Positions 18,355 through 25,296 of a DNA stretch of 35,251 nt are shown in pieces. Origin of the DNA: Elusimicrobia bacterium UBA6262 (lineage in GTDB: Bacteria; CAYTYR01; UBA6262). A program made the position numbers and the translations under genes. The stretch lies in assembly GCA_002441095.1 (NCBI GenBank), contig DJVG01000062.1, forward strand, positions 1 through 35,251, given 5' to 3'. How positions within the stretch are numbered: position 1 is the first letter of the stretch; every line of letters begins with the position of its first letter. The notes below the pieces were generated by a model. That model was not told the DNA's origin and did no database searches. It saw only the letters and a program-made list of their open reading frames with translations.

Positions 18355-20862
18355 CTAACTTTTTTCTGTTTCCTTAAATAGCATCATTTGCGCTTTTTTC
18401 AATTTATGCGGTGCCAGCTTTGGTACCCCGTCTTCACGGTAGCTGTTCGTTTCCAGGTCGTCCAGTATCTGCTGGGAGCGCTCGATGATCGACAGCGGCA
18501 GGCCAGCCAGTTTAGCTACGTGAATGCCGTAACTTTTATCGGCTATTCCGGGCGCAACTTTGCGCAAGAAAACGATCTTATCCTGCCATTCCCTGACCAG
18601 GACATTGTAATTTTTCACGCGCGGCAGGGTTTGTGCCAACTCGGTCAATTCAAAATAATGCGTGGCGAATAAGGTCCGGAATCCTTTTTCATGCAGGAAT
18701 TCCACGACGGCCCAGGCAATACTGATACCGTCAAAGGTGCTGGTGCCCCGGCCGATCTCGTCCAGTATCAGCAAGCTGCGCCTGGTAGCATTGTTCAGGA
18801 TATTGGCGGTTTCCGTCATCTCCACCATAAAGGTACTTTCGCCGCGGGCGATATTATCGCCGGAGCCAATGCGGGTGAAGATACGGTCAACAATGCCGAT
18901 CCGGGCTTCTTTAGCCGGCACGAAAGAGCCGATCTGGGCCATAAGCACGCACAAAGCTACTTGCCTGATATAGGTTGATTTGCCGGCCATGTTAGGGCCG
19001 GTGATAATATGGATCAAATTTTCTTCAGTATCAAGAGAGATATCATTGGGTATGAATTTATCCGCAGTCGCCAGCATGTTCTCCACAACCGGGTGGCGGC
19101 TGTCTTTCAGCTCCAGCCTCGTGCTCTCGTCCACTACCGGCTTGTTATAATCATTGGCTGTGGCTATTTCAGCAAACGATATGAGCACGTCTAATTGCGC
19201 CAGACTGATTGCTGTTCTTTGGATCAAGGCTGTTTCTTTGGCTATTTCTGTCCTGACCTGGTTGAAAATATCATATTCCAGCTTGCTGATCTCTTCCTCT
19301 GCCCGCAAGATCAAAGTTTCATGGTCTTTCAGCCCAGGAGTGATAAAACGTTCCGCGTTCACTAAGGTTTGCTTGCGCACATAGTCAGGCGGAACAGAGA
19401 CGAGATTTGCTTTTGTCACTTCGATGTAATAACCAAAGACAGAGTTAAAACGCACTTTCAGGGAATTAATGCCGGTGCGTTCTCTTTCTTTTAGTTCCAG
19501 GTTGGCCAGGAATTCCTTACTGGAAGATTTGGCTGTGTAAAGTTTATCCAGCTCGGCGTGGTAGCCGCGTTTGATCAGCCCGCCCTCTTTCACGCTGACC
19601 GGAGGTTCCTCTATAATAGCTTTTTCTATCAGCTCGGCGATCCCCGGCAGCGGCTTAATCTGGTCAATGATACTAACCAAGAGTTCCGACCGGAGATTTA
19701 AGGCAAACTCCTTGATCTTGGGCATTAAATAGAGCGAATTCTTTAAGCCAACCAGGTCCCGGGGATTGGCGGTGCCGCAGGTGATCCGGGAAATGAGCCG
19801 TTCAAGGTCGGCGACCTCTTTCAGCAGTTCCCGGATATTGCGCCGGTTAATACCGCTATTTCCCAGCTCTTCTACCGCTTCCAGCCGCTTATTGATCTGG
19901 TCAGCTTTTATTAACGGCTGGGTTAGCCAACGCTTCAACAAACGCGAGCCCATAGGTGTTTGGGTCTGGTCCAGCGCAGCCAACAGGGTATTCTGCGCTG
20001 AGTTTTCCTGCTGATTGGTCATGATCTCCAGGTGCCGCAATGTACTCTCATCCAGGATCATATGATCTTCCACATTGTAATACGCAATACGTTTTAGATG
20101 CGCCAGTGATTGCTTCTGGGTTTCTTCCAGGTAATCGATCACTGCCCCCGCCGCTTGGATCACGTTCACCTGGTTCTCCAAGCCAAAACCTTTCAGTGTC
20201 CCGACATTAAAATGAGTGATCAATCTTACATAATTGTTCTGGTAATTAAACGCCCAGTCTTCGCGGTAATTAAACAACTTTTGATAAGACTGGACTAGCC
20301 GGTTGAAGCTAGTATTGTTCCTGGCCGCTGCCGGTAATAATATTTCGGCCGGGGAAAGGCGCGCTATTTCTGTCGTCAATTGTTCCAGGCTGGTATCTCC
20401 CTTGAACTGGGTAGCCATAAATTCACCGGTGGAAATGTCCGCCGTGGCCAACCCGCAAGTATTTGTTTCCGGGTCGAGCGCTATGGCACTCAAAAAATTA
20501 TTATTGGTCCGGTCCAGAAGATTATCTTCCAGGATCGTTCCCGGAGTGATGATGCGGACGATCTCCCGCTTAACCAAACCCTTGGCTGTCGCTGGGTTTT
20601 CTGTTTGCTCGCAGACCGCTACTTTGTATCCGCCTTTGATGAGCTTGGCGATGTACCCGGTAGCGCTATGGTACGGCACACCGCACATCGGCACAGAGTG
20701 TCTGGCGGTCAGTGTGATCTGCAGCAGTTTAGACGCCAATTTGGCGTCGTCGCCGAATAACTCATAAAAATCACCCAGCCGGAAAAACAGGAGCGCCTGC
20801 GGATACTGTGCTTTGATCCGCTGGTACTGTTCCATTAAGGGGGTTACTTTTGTCGTCGTCAT
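18355..20862 (-). CDS. mutS: DNA mismatch repair protein MutS
   Basis: An 835-residue mismatch sensor, slightly short of the usual 850-870. The N-terminal mismatch-binding domain has the Phe-x-Glu motif in FRLGDFYELFGDD. The clamp and lever regions follow, then the ABC-type ATPase with Walker A GPNMAGKST and LDEIGRGTSTFDG, and FATHYFELTEL. The C-terminus lacks a long helix-turn-helix tail but ends normally. Its ATG lies 3 nt after the transglycosylase stop. With mutL downstream and no MutH, repair is presumably nick-directed. Confidence 0.97.
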   Translation of the reverse strand: MTTTKVTPLMEQYQRIKAQYPQALLFFRLGDFYELFGDDAKLASKLLQITLTARHSVPMCGVPYHSATGYIAKLIKGGYKVAVCEQTENPATAKGLVKREIVRIITPGTILEDNLLDRTNNNFLSAIALDPETNTCGLATADISTGEFMATQFKGDTSLEQLTTEIARLSPAEILLPAAARNNTSFNRLVQSYQKLFNYREDWAFNYQNNYVRLITHFNVGTLKGFGLENQVNVIQAAGAVIDYLEETQKQSLAHLKRIAYYNVEDHMILDESTLRHLEIMTNQQENSAQNTLLAALDQTQTPMGSRLLKRWLTQPLIKADQINKRLEAVEELGNSGINRRNIRELLKEVADLERLISRITCGTANPRDLVGLKNSLYLMPKIKEFALNLRSELLVSIIDQIKPLPGIAELIEKAIIEEPPVSVKEGGLIKRGYHAELDKLYTAKSSSKEFLANLELKERERTGINSLKVRFNSVFGYYIEVTKANLVSVPPDYVRKQTLVNAERFITPGLKDHETLILRAEEEISKLEYDIFNQVRTEIAKETALIQRTAISLAQLDVLISFAEIATANDYNKPVVDESTRLELKDSRHPVVENMLATADKFIPNDISLDTEENLIHIITGPNMAGKSTYIRQVALCVLMAQIGSFVPAKEARIGIVDRIFTRIGSGDNIARGESTFMVEMTETANILNNATRRSLLILDEIGRGTSTFDGISIAWAVVEFLHEKGFRTLFATHYFELTELAQTLPRVKNYNVLVREWQDKIVFLRKVAPGIADKSYGIHVAKLAGLPLSIIERSQQILDDLETNSYREDGVPKLAPHKLKKAQMMLFKETEKS

Positions 20863-20865
20863 CTT

Positions 20866-21441
20866 CTAGTATCCTGCCCACCTGAAGGTAATCATTTTCT
20901 TGATTTTCTGCACCAATTTCAGCCGTTTATAGGTCTGCTGGACCTGGATGACAAAATTCCTGGTTTCCTTATAAGGGATCTGGTTTATTTCCAGCTGCGG
21001 GCTGGTGCTCTTCCAGGTTTTGACAATATTTTTGCCGGCATTATAGCTGGCCAACATAGCTACCTGGTCAGCGCCGCATTCTTTCCTGATTTCAGCCAGG
21101 TAAAAACAACCGATCCGGATATTTATTTCAGGCACATAAAGATCATGGTCACGAAAATTAGATAGCTTCAATTTCCTGGCGACTTCCCGTCCGGTTTCCG
21201 GCATGATCTGCATCAGGCCGATCGCTCCTACCGGTGACTGGGCATGGGTCCAGAATTTACTCTCAACTTTAATGATCGCTGCTATCAGCAAAGGATCTAT
21301 CTTGTATTCGGCCGCGTACTTATTCAATATATCGCCGTAAAAGATCGGGTTGAGCTTGTTCCAAAAATAATTAGTATTGATCAATACCAGGCCAAGTACT
21401 ATTAGTATGGGTATAAGGATAAAGCCGGTACGTTTATTCAT
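20866..21441 (-). CDS. Membrane-anchored lytic transglycosylase (SLT domain)
   Basis: A 191-residue protein with an N-terminal signal anchor (residues 5-23). A GH23/Slt70-type catalytic domain follows. The catalytic Glu lies in IKVESKFW, followed by SPVGAIGLMQIMPETGREVA and ASYNAGKNIVKTW, the classical SLT motifs. It cleaves peptidoglycan glycan strands to 1,6-anhydroMurNAc ends, acting in the periplasm. It overlaps the LapA-like gene upstream by 4 nt (ATGA). The link to mutS is probably only co-transcription. Confidence 0.93.
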   Translation of the reverse strand: MNKRTGFILIPILIVLGLVLINTNYFWNKLNPIFYGDILNKYAAEYKIDPLLIAAIIKVESKFWTHAQSPVGAIGLMQIMPETGREVARKLKLSNFRDHDLYVPEINIRIGCFYLAEIRKECGADQVAMLASYNAGKNIVKTWKSTSPQLEINQIPYKETRNFVIQVQQTYKRLKLVQKIKKMITFRWAGY

Positions 21442-21722
21442 TGCTTAGGTATGACTCCCGGTTTATAAGTTGACTTTTCCTTGATCTCCATATAATCACT
21501 TAGCCTCTGTAACCGGAGTTTGAGCGAAACGATCCGGATAGAGGCTAATATCAGCGCCCAGATAAAGCCAACCAGAATAGAACAAAAGATCACAATGACC
21601 AGGGATATTTCTACCGATTCCCAGGCCAATACTTTAATGGTCACCGGGGTAGGATTTTGCATCGCAAAAATAGCGATAAAAACAGCGATTATGAGGAAAA
21701 GAATAAGTTTCAATCCTAACAT
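21438..21722 (-). CDS. LapA-domain (DUF1049) small membrane protein
   Basis: A 94-residue protein with two membrane helices (about residues 4-22 and 38-62). The motif FAMQNPTPVTIKVLAWE lies between them, and GFIWALILASIR in the second half is characteristic of the LapA/LPS-assembly family. A short coiled tail follows. I prefer the ATG at 21722, which has a strong GGGAGG site 8 nt upstream, over an in-frame ATG at 21749, which has none. It is the first gene after miaB, across a 109-nt gap. Confidence 0.85.
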   Translation of the reverse strand: MLGLKLILFLIIAVFIAIFAMQNPTPVTIKVLAWESVEISLVIVIFCSILVGFIWALILASIRIVSLKLRLQRLSDYMEIKEKSTYKPGVIPKQ

Positions 21723-21779
21723 TATGTTTGCCTCCCTATCACTTGACATAGGATAGTAATCTGTGCCTGTCCCTCCTGT

Positions 21780-21800
21780 TAGTTTTGTGCAACAAAACTA
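21780..21800. other. Perfect 9-bp hairpin upstream of the LapA-like gene
   Basis: TAGTTTTGT and ACAAAACTA pair around a 3-nt loop in the gap after miaB. On the minus strand there is no T-run after it, so a terminator is unlikely. A C-run precedes it. Confidence 0.4.
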
Positions 21801-21831
21801 GGGGGGATAATCATTTTTGAAATCTGTGGAA

Positions 21832-23166
21832 TCAAGACATCCTGGATTTTATAGGATGTCTATTTATAGCAGATTTTCCATAAAGTGTCCAGTTTTTAGC
21901 AGAGGTGATCTTGACCGGGATAATTTGTCCAATGTAAACTGGCGGGGCTTTGATGATCACGGTGCGGTATCCGGCAGTCTTGCCGAACAGGTTTTTGCCG
22001 TCTGTGGCTAGGTCCTCTATCAATACCTCTACTTTTTTGCCGATCATGCTCTGGCTAAGCTCCCTGGCAATCTTTTGCTGGGCCAGGTTGATTAGCTCCA
22101 GGCGCCGCTGTTTTTCAGCCGCGCTGACATCATTAGCCGATCCAGCTGCTTTTGTCCCTGGCCTGGGTGAATATTTGAAAACAAAAGAAGCGTCAAATTT
22201 AGCTTGTTTCACCAGGGCCAATGTTTTCTGGAAATCCTTTTTCGTTTCTCCCGGGAAGCCGACTATGATATCAGTAGTGATCGCGATATCCGGCTTGGTC
22301 CGGCGCAAGGCTTTGATCAGGCCCAGGAAATGCGCCGCAGTATAGCCGCGGTTCATCGCTTTCAAGACCCGGTCAGAACCGGATTGCAGCGGTAGATGGA
22401 TATGGCCGCAGACTTTGTCCAGCTTGCCGATAGCCTTGATCAATGAACCAGACATATCTTTGGGATGGTTGGTCATGAACCTGACGCGCAGCAAGCCTGG
22501 CAGGCTGCTGATCTTTTTTAGCAGGCTGCTAAAATCATTCCTGCCGTCATGATAGCTGTTCACGTTCTGGCCCAGCAAGGTCACTTCCCGGTAGCCCTTC
22601 TTCATCAGGTTCTTGACCTCAGCGGTTATATTTTTCAGAGGCCGGGAAATCTCTTTCCCGCGGACATACGGGACCACGCAGTACGCGCAGTAATTATTAC
22701 AGCCTTGCATGATCGTCACCAGGGCTTTTATTTTATTGGCATGGATCACGGGGAAGTTCTTTTTAATATAACCAGTACGGTCTTTGATGGCTAATTGTTT
22801 TTGGCGTGTTTTCTGGAAAGTATTGACGAGCTTTGGCAGGTCATACAAGTTGGACGGGCTGACAACCAGGTCCACGAACGGATATTTTTGGAAGATCTCT
22901 TTTCCCATTTTCTTGGCCGTACAGCCGGCGACGCAGAAAACAGGCTTTTTAGCCTTTTTTGAGTGCAGGTGATACAAATCCCATAGATTGGAAAAAGCAC
23001 GCTCTTCGGCGTGTTTTCGCACGCTACACGTGTTGATGATGATCAATCCGGCATCTTGCGGTTCAAACACCTGCTGATACCCGTGCGCATGCAATATCCC
23101 AGCCATGAGCTCGGAGTCATACGTGTTCATTTGACAGCCGAAAGTTGTAATAAAGAATTTAAGCAT
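21832..23166 (-). CDS. miaB: tRNA-2-methylthio-N6-dimethylallyladenosine synthase
   Basis: A 444-residue radical-SAM methylthiotransferase that thiomethylates i6A37 of tRNA. The N-terminal domain holds the three cluster Cys in FGCQMN, NTCSVR and VAGCTAK. The radical-SAM motif CxxxCxxC lies in MQGCNNYCAYCVVPYVRG. A TRAM domain closes the protein. The ATG at 23166 is the conserved family start (MLKFFITTFGCQMN), and it lies inside the last 40 nt of the recombinase gene. The likely ribosome binding site (AAAAGGAT) lies in the 118-bp inverted repeat, so expression probably depends on the recombinase transcript in the present orientation (inference). Confidence 0.97.
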   Translation of the reverse strand: MLKFFITTFGCQMNTYDSELMAGILHAHGYQQVFEPQDAGLIIINTCSVRKHAEERAFSNLWDLYHLHSKKAKKPVFCVAGCTAKKMGKEIFQKYPFVDLVVSPSNLYDLPKLVNTFQKTRQKQLAIKDRTGYIKKNFPVIHANKIKALVTIMQGCNNYCAYCVVPYVRGKEISRPLKNITAEVKNLMKKGYREVTLLGQNVNSYHDGRNDFSSLLKKISSLPGLLRVRFMTNHPKDMSGSLIKAIGKLDKVCGHIHLPLQSGSDRVLKAMNRGYTAAHFLGLIKALRRTKPDIAITTDIIVGFPGETKKDFQKTLALVKQAKFDASFVFKYSPRPGTKAAGSANDVSAAEKQRRLELINLAQQKIARELSQSMIGKKVEVLIEDLATDGKNLFGKTAGYRTVIIKAPPVYIGQIIPVKITSAKNWTLYGKSAINRHPIKSRMS

Positions 23167-24758
23167 GAATTGGGCGAATCCTTTTGATTTATTTGAAAAT
23201 TTTGAAAATTAGGGGTTTCAAAACCGAATTGCTTGAAGGGGGAGAAGAATTCAAACGAAAAAATGTCTTTTCGGGCGATTTTGATGTTTTTAAAAAGCAG
23301 GTGCAAAATTTGTTTTTGAGTGTCAGAATTTAATTCTTTACACTCCGGATCATATCCCGAAACAAACTCCTCCACCCGGTTCAGATAGTCCGCCGACCTT
23401 TCCCTCTCTATGTCGTGAAACTCTTGTAAGGCAACACATTTTTGCAGTTCTTCCTCTTCTGCTCTCAGCCCTTCATTTTTTGATTTAAACATTTCTTCGC
23501 TAAGCAAGCTATCCAGAAAAGCATCAGTCAGTTTACCTTGTTTCTGACGGTTGATTTTAAGCGTATTTTGCAGCTTCTCAAGCTCTGGTCTTGAAATCGG
23601 CTCAGACTTGACCGGATTGGAATTAGTCATAGTTATCCATCGGCTGGTTTTTACTGCCTCTGAATGCAAAAGACGGTCAAGTATAGCCGCTACCTTCGGT
23701 TCTATATTCTCAGCTTTTATGCCCTTATTTTTACACTTATTGAAGCTTCTCGCTGGACCGGCGCAACGATACCATCTCTTTTTTTCGCCGGTGCGATGAT
23801 TAGAGACCACTGAAATACCATGATACTTGTGATTACACTTGGCGCAATACAAAATGCCGGATAGCGGATAATCGCTGGTCTTGCTCCTGCGCTCAAGTCT
23901 TCTTTCCTTAAGCATCTCTTGAGCCGCCACAAAATCCGCTTCACTTACTAACGGCTCATGCCTGCCGTTGGCAATAATCACTTTATCGGCGGCATTCTTG
24001 ACATAGCGCAAACCTTTTCTTGTCTTCTGCGTTTTATCATAATGAGCCTTATTCCAAACCAGCTTGCCGGTATAAATGTAGTTCTTAAGAATGTCGCCGA
24101 TCAGCTTGGTCGTAAAAATATTGCCATTGCGATTACGATATCCTTTATGTGTTAGGTAGATGGTAATACTACGAACAGTTTTTCCTGTTAGAAACATTGA
24201 ATAAATATTTTTTACGACCAAAGCTTCCTGTTCATCTTTTTCTAATAATTTCCTTTCCTTGCTGTATCTGTACCCGAATGGAGCGTATCTTGCGCCCTGC
24301 CAATTCCCTTGCTGGACACCCTTTATCATGCCGGGGAATACTCTCTCGGCTAAACGATTACGCTCAAATTCGGCAAAACTGCCTAGCTGCTGGAACATCA
24401 TCTTGCCTGCGGACGTGGTAGTATCGAACGGCTCCGAAGCTGATTTAAACCCCACGCCGTAAGACGAAAGCTCATCCACCAGATTCAACAGGTCTTTAAG
24501 ATTTCGGCTGAACCGGTCAATTTTATAAACCAAGATCAGCTCAAATCTTCTTGCCTTTGCGTCAGCAAACATTTCCTTCAAGGCAGGCCGTTCAGCCGAA
24601 TAACCGCTTATCCCGTCATCAGAATAAACCTTGTAAATCTCATGACCCTCACGTAGAGAAAAAGATTCAAGGTATTCTCTCTGCACTTCGAGAGAATACC
24701 CCTCTTTGGCTTGATCCTCGGTTGATACACGGGTATATAGGGCAACACTTTTACTCAA
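23127..24758 (-). CDS. Large serine recombinase
   Basis: A 543-residue large serine recombinase. The resolvase domain (1-150) has nucleophile Ser12 in YTRVSTED, with Arg10 and the DRFSRN motif near 81. The recombinase domain (about 160-290) follows, with FGYRY and ILKNYIYTGKLVW. A zinc ribbon has Cys305, Cys308, Cys332 and Cys342. A Glu-rich coiled coil (about 385-440) comes next. The start is TTG at 24758, chosen because a full AGGAGGTG site lies 8 nt upstream and the protein begins with the family pattern. Residues 490-528 are encoded in the 118-bp inverted repeat. The last 15 residues (PNSCLNSLLQLSAVK) overlap the miaB start in another frame. It is a probable integrase or inversion enzyme. 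Confidence 0.93.
   Translation of the reverse strand: MSKSVALYTRVSTEDQAKEGYSLEVQREYLESFSLREGHEIYKVYSDDGISGYSAERPALKEMFADAKARRFELILVYKIDRFSRNLKDLLNLVDELSSYGVGFKSASEPFDTTTSAGKMMFQQLGSFAEFERNRLAERVFPGMIKGVQQGNWQGARYAPFGYRYSKERKLLEKDEQEALVVKNIYSMFLTGKTVRSITIYLTHKGYRNRNGNIFTTKLIGDILKNYIYTGKLVWNKAHYDKTQKTRKGLRYVKNAADKVIIANGRHEPLVSEADFVAAQEMLKERRLERRSKTSDYPLSGILYCAKCNHKYHGISVVSNHRTGEKKRWYRCAGPARSFNKCKNKGIKAENIEPKVAAILDRLLHSEAVKTSRWITMTNSNPVKSEPISRPELEKLQNTLKINRQKQGKLTDAFLDSLLSEEMFKSKNEGLRAEEEELQKCVALQEFHDIERERSADYLNRVEEFVSGYDPECKELNSDTQKQILHLLFKNIKIARKDIFSFEFFSPFKQFGFETPNFQNFQINQKDSPNSCLNSLLQLSAVK
23174..23291. repeat. 118-bp inverted repeat, left copy
   Basis: Perfectly identical, by reading both strands, to the reverse complement of 24827-24944. 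It encodes recombinase residues 490-528 and the ribosome binding site region of miaB. It begins 8 bp from the miaB ATG. Confidence 0.95.
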
Positions 24759-24826
24759 GCTTGATCCACCTCCTGCTTTTTAGCCACAATGTCCCATCTT
24801 GTGGCAGTCCCGACCACGTCGGGACA
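24759..24826 (-). promoter_or_regulatory. Recombinase leader with two perfect hairpins and a strong ribosome binding site
   Basis: GTCCCGAC-CAC-GTCGGGAC (24807-24825) and GCCACAA...TTGTGGC (24783-24805) lie between the right inverted repeat and the TTG start. AGGAGGTG at 24767-24774 is a near-perfect anti-Shine-Dalgarno match. The dyads could be recombinase binding sites or mRNA structures. A clear -10/-35 pair was not seen. Confidence 0.55.
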
Positions 24827-24944
24827 AAAAACATCAAAATCGCCCGAAAAGACATTTTTTCGTTTGAATTCTTCTCCCCCTTCAAGCAATTCGGTTTTGA
24901 AACCCCTAATTTTCAAAATTTTCAAATAAATCAAAAGGATTCGC
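24827..24944. repeat. 118-bp inverted repeat, right copy
   Basis: Reverse complement of 23174-23291, with no mismatch found. In plus orientation it encodes recombinase residues 490-528 in frame with the alternative tail at 24944-25015. This is the structure expected for an invertible gene with two possible 3' ends. Confidence 0.95.
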
Positions 24945-25015
24945 GCGCATTATGCTTAAGTTCTGTATTAAAACCTATGGCTGACCTTATAATTCGTCTT
25001 TACAAAATCAAATAA
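24944..25015 (+). pseudogene. Alternative recombinase C-terminal tail overlapping a miaB-like start fragment
   Basis: Read on from the right repeat, the recombinase frame continues for 23 residues (starting RALCLSSVLK, ending IIRLYKIK) before TAA. The minus-strand copy instead has a 15-residue tail. The two tails align codon for codon at the start (CLNSLL versus CLSSVL). In a second frame, 24952-24983 begins ATG and reads MLKFCIKTYG before TGA. It matches the first 32 nt of miaB at 26 positions. Alone it makes nothing; joined by inversion it would complete the recombinase gene in plus orientation. Confidence 0.7.
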
Positions 25016-25021
25016 CTGCTC

Positions 25022-25162
25022 TGGATTGCCTGAATGGAGGCAAGATGGCGAATAGCCGTTTCGGCGTAGCCCTGCGGGCTTGCGGCCTTACCCTCGCCAG
25101 TCTGCCGACAGGCAGGCAACTATTCTTTTTTCTTTTTGGCGGCGGCAAAATCTTTAAAAGGT
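25022..25162. repeat. 141-bp inverted repeat bounding the accessory island, left copy
   Basis: Identical to the reverse complement of 35111-35251. It is GC-rich compared with the island interior and contains the small dyad CTGCC-GACA-GGCAG. Homology stops sharply at the inner edge (TATTC here, GGCTTG in the other copy). The outer edge cannot be tested because the right copy ends with the window. Confidence 0.93.
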
Positions 25163-25201
25163 TATTCTTATCAAAATTCAATCGGCAAGCGCATAAAGGC
25201 C

Positions 25202-25264
25202 GTTGCGGAATACCGGTTTGATGGGATGAAGCCGGGCGACTGCGATTGCCGCAAATTTTTGTAA
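25202..25264 (+). pseudogene. Coding relic 1 with VAEY...MKPGDCDC peptide
   Basis: A plus-strand frame reads VAEYRFDGMKPGDCDCRKFL then TAA, next to the 3' end of the AIPR gene. The same peptide pattern recurs at 27341-27421 and in part at 34967-35119. Conservation of the peptide and of the stop position suggests the 3' end of a former gene rather than a random repeat. Its identity is not recognised. Confidence 0.5.
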
Positions 25265-25296
25265 CATCATACAAATTCAGTTAATCAATATTGCTT

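Noticed and set aside
21836..21860. GACATCCT/AGGATGTC hairpin at the miaB end as a terminator
   Set aside because: It lies inside the coding end and no T-run follows on the minus strand.
23174..24944. 118-bp inverted repeat as an assembly or amplification fold-back artefact
   Set aside because: Beyond the perfect repeat both copies continue into related but diverged sequence (26 of 32 matches to the miaB start). A chimera would give identity or no similarity. Long reads are still needed for proof.
25008..25274. 88-residue minus-strand frame over the left repeat
   Set aside because: Its composition (Arg, Pro, Lys) comes from the repeat and relic and there is no start signal.
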